Shown here: positions 5,477 to 6,789 of the stretch, piece after piece
Numbering within the stretch: position 1 is the first letter of the stretch
Layout: the number at the start of each line of letters is the position of its first letter
Origin: Pseudomonadota bacterium
GTDB lineage: Bacteria > Pseudomonadota > Alphaproteobacteria > Sphingomonadales > Sphingomonadaceae
Direction of reading: 5' to 3'
Assembly (NCBI GenBank): GCA_023427285.1
Contig: JAEZBH010000500.1
Coordinates: forward strand, 1-6,789
Length of the DNA stretch: 6,789 nucleotides
Made by a program: the position numbers and the translations under genes
The notes under the pieces: model-generated
The model's input: the letters and a program-made list of their open reading frames with translations, nothing else
The model's database searches: none
Told to the model about the DNA's origin: nothing

Positions 5477-6585
5477 GATGCTTGTCTTTCCGCAGTGGCA
5501 CGCTGGAGGAACCCGATCAGCGCCGCGATCACGCCGCGATTTTCGTCCTCGGTGCCAACGGTCAGGCGCAGGCAGTCCGGCAGGCCCTGACCCGGCAGCC
5601 AGCGCAGAATGTAACCGGCTTCCTGAAGCGCAAGGTTGGCCGCTTCCGCCGTCACGCCTTTCGCCTCGGGGAAGCGGATCAGCAGGAAGTTGCACTGCGA
5701 GGGCACCACATGAAGGCCAAGAGCTTCAATCTGCGCCTTCAGCCAGGGCAGCCAGCGGTTGTTGTGCGCCAGCGACTTCTCAAGCCACTCGGCGTCTTCC
5801 AGTGCCGCGACGGCGCCGACAATGCCCGGCGTCGTGACGTTGAACGGACCGCGCACCTTGTTCAGCGTGTCGATGATCGACGAGGGGCCATAGACCCAGC
5901 CGACGCGCTCCGCCGCCAGACCATACACCTTGGAGAAGGTGCGGGTGGTGACCACGTTCGGCGCTGTGCGGGCAAGCTTGATGCCGCTCTCGAAATCCGG
6001 CGCGGTGACGTATTCGGCATAAGCCGCGTCCAGCACCAGAATGACGTCTTCCGGAAGTCCGGCGTGCAGGCGGTTGATCTCGCTCTCGGGCAGGTAGGTG
6101 CCGGTCGGGTTGTTCGGGTTGGCGAGGTAGAGAATGCGCGTGTTCGGCGTGACGGCTGCCAGCAGCGCGTCCACGTCCGCCGTGTAGTCGCGGTCAGGCA
6201 CTTCCACCAGCGTTGCGCCCATGCGCTGGGCCGCAATGGGGTACACCATGAAGCCGTGACGCACGAACATCACCTCGTCGCCGGGGCCGCAATAGGCATG
6301 GGCCAGCAGATGCAGCGCCTCGTCAGAGCCGGTGCCGCACATGATGCGATCCGCCTCGATACCGTAATGACGCGCCACCGCCTCGCGCAGCAGGGTCGCG
6401 CCGCCGTCCGGATAGCGGTGCGAGATGCGGCAGGCTTCCTGCATGGCGGCAACGGCCTTCGGGCTGGGGCCAAGCGGGGACTCGTTGGCCGACAGCTTGA
6501 CGGCAGGCCGCCCGCTCGACGTGGTGGCCTTCCCCGGCACATAAGGAGCAAGGGCGCTGATCCAGGGCTTGGGCTGCGGCGACAT
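5473..6585 (-). CDS. hisC: Histidinol-phosphate/aromatic aminotransferase (HisC family)
   Basis: This is a fold-type I PLP enzyme of the HisC family, which converts imidazole acetol phosphate and glutamate to histidinol phosphate and in many bacteria also transaminates aromatic keto acids. The 370-residue length is normal. Visible motifs are SANESPLGPSPKA (32-44), GTGSDE (84-89), NPNNPTG (156-162) with N159 near the cofactor, DAAY (186-189), the Schiff-base lysine K219 in TFSK, R227 in AERVGW for the PLP phosphate, and R340 in LRLTVG for the substrate carboxylate. The ATG at 6585 has GGAGG four bases upstream. No other his genes are nearby, and the gene is coupled to tyrA by a GTGA overlap, a pairing known from Zymomonas mobilis (hisH-tyrC). 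A role in tyrosine/phenylalanine transamination, alone or beside histidine synthesis, is therefore inferred. Confidence 0.93.
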   Translation of the reverse strand: MSPQPKPWISALAPYVPGKATTSSGRPAVKLSANESPLGPSPKAVAAMQEACRISHRYPDGGATLLREAVARHYGIEADRIMCGTGSDEALHLLAHAYCGPGDEVMFVRHGFMVYPIAAQRMGATLVEVPDRDYTADVDALLAAVTPNTRILYLANPNNPTGTYLPESEINRLHAGLPEDVILVLDAAYAEYVTAPDFESGIKLARTAPNVVTTRTFSKVYGLAAERVGWVYGPSSIIDTLNKVRGPFNVTTPGIVGAVAALEDAEWLEKSLAHNNRWLPWLKAQIEALGLHVVPSQCNFLLIRFPEAKGVTAEAANLALQEAGYILRWLPGQGLPDCLRLTVGTEDENRGVIAALIGFLQRATAERQAS

Positions 6586-6589
6586 GGAA

Positions 6590-6594
6590 CCTCC
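6590..6594 (-). promoter_or_regulatory. Ribosome binding site of hisC (GGAGG)
   Basis: GGAGG on the minus strand lies four bases before the ATG at 6585 and follows an AT-rich ATTTTT stretch. It is the strongest Shine-Dalgarno sequence in the window and fixes the hisC start. Confidence 0.8.
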
Positions 6595-6638
6595 AAAAAT
6601 CTACCGGCTCAGACAGACCGGCAAAAACACGCCCGCGA

Positions 6639-6667
6639 CCCATACGCCCAGCACACTCAGGTGACAA
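6639..6667 (-). promoter_or_regulatory. Promoter candidate for hisC-tyrA
   Basis: On the minus strand TTGTCA (6667-6662, five of six to the -35 consensus) is followed after 17 bases by TATGGG (6644-6639, first three bases of the -10 consensus). Transcription would start near 6632, leaving a leader of about 45 bases. The -10 is weak, so this is a candidate only. Confidence 0.3.
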
Positions 6668-6676
6668 GAACCTGAG
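6656..6676. repeat. Inverted repeat CTCAGGT / ACCTGAG over the hisC -35 candidate
   Basis: Two perfect 7-base arms (6656-6662 and 6670-6676) flank 7 bases. The repeat covers the -35 candidate TTGTCA, a usual place for a repressor operator. It could also be an RNA hairpin if transcription starts further upstream. No T-run follows on either strand. Confidence 0.45.
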
Positions 6677-6789
6677 CAGGCGGCGAGCCACAGCAGCATG
6701 ACGCATCGGGCGCGCAATTTGTGTGCGCAGCGGGATGGGGAAGGTTGTTGTCTAGACGGCGGTTATCGGGCGTGATCGAGCCCTTGGGT

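Larger units (their letters stand above)
6586..6789. other. hisC upstream region and right window edge
   Basis: These 204 bases hold no gene I can support. On the minus strand they carry the hisC ribosome binding site, a promoter candidate with an inverted repeat, a direct repeat ACCGGC (6603-6608 and 6617-6622) and a 32-codon open frame (6699-6601) without a ribosome binding site. On the plus strand a GTG at 6772 opens a frame to the edge, too short to judge. Confidence 0.6.

Noticed and set aside
5477..5695. N-terminal extension of tyrA into hisC
   Set aside because: The added residues are out-of-frame hisC sequence; the GTG at 5476 gives a normal-length protein with the Rossmann motif near its start and a typical GTGA overlap.
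5482..6675. Plus-strand open frame (about 397 codons) opposite hisC
   Set aside because: Mirrors the hisC codons, is rich in Arg, Gln and His, and has no ribosome binding site or domain.
6698..6789. Plus-strand starts at the right edge (25-codon ORF from 6698, and a GTG at 6772 opening to the edge)
   Set aside because: Both are too short to judge, lack a clear ribosome binding site, and carry no recognisable motif; a divergent gene beyond the edge is possible but not shown.

Overview
The window looks like a chromosomal segment from a GC-rich alphaproteobacterium, and the gene order (zinc-ribbon gene, ftsE, ftsX, YdcF-like, plsC-like, DUF2125, then opposed tyrA and hisC) best fits the sphingomonad branch or a near relative. 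This placement is inferred from gene content and protein style; no rRNA or other phylogenetic marker is present. All genes share similar high-GC composition and are tightly packed. I see no mobile element, CRISPR array, tRNA or rRNA.

Layout. Positions 1-301 (minus) hold the N-terminal part of an MJ0042-type zinc-ribbon protein that runs off the left edge. Positions 302-591 are a divergent control region. It carries a CtrA-like motif, two near-consensus DnaA-box-like sites plus a weaker one, and an inverted repeat. Positions 592-4596 (plus) form one compact run of five genes: ftsE, ftsX, a YdcF/DUF218 membrane-anchored protein, a PlsC-family acyltransferase and a DUF2125 envelope protein. Their junctions are 4-base start/stop overlaps or a 3-base gap, so they are very probably one operon with translational coupling. 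From the right, hisC and tyrA (minus, 6585-4517) form a second two-gene operon joined by a GTGA overlap. The two operons converge, and their last genes overlap by 80 bases. The right end (6586-6789) is the hisC upstream region, with a good ribosome binding site and a promoter/operator candidate.

How the genes work together. FtsE and FtsX form an ABC-type complex at the division site that controls septal peptidoglycan hydrolysis. The next three genes encode membrane or envelope proteins, one of them a phospholipid-synthesis acyltransferase, so the plus-strand operon joins division with envelope growth. The minus-strand pair fits aromatic amino acid synthesis: a HisC-type aminotransferase coupled to a prephenate/arogenate dehydrogenase, the same pairing known from Zymomonas mobilis.

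I do not see a new biological system. The gene content is housekeeping. The parts most worth a second look are non-coding: the cell-cycle-type motifs upstream of ftsEX, a possible fold over the ftsX ribosome binding site, the overlapping convergent 3' ends with a hairpin, and the inverted repeat over a promoter candidate upstream of hisC.
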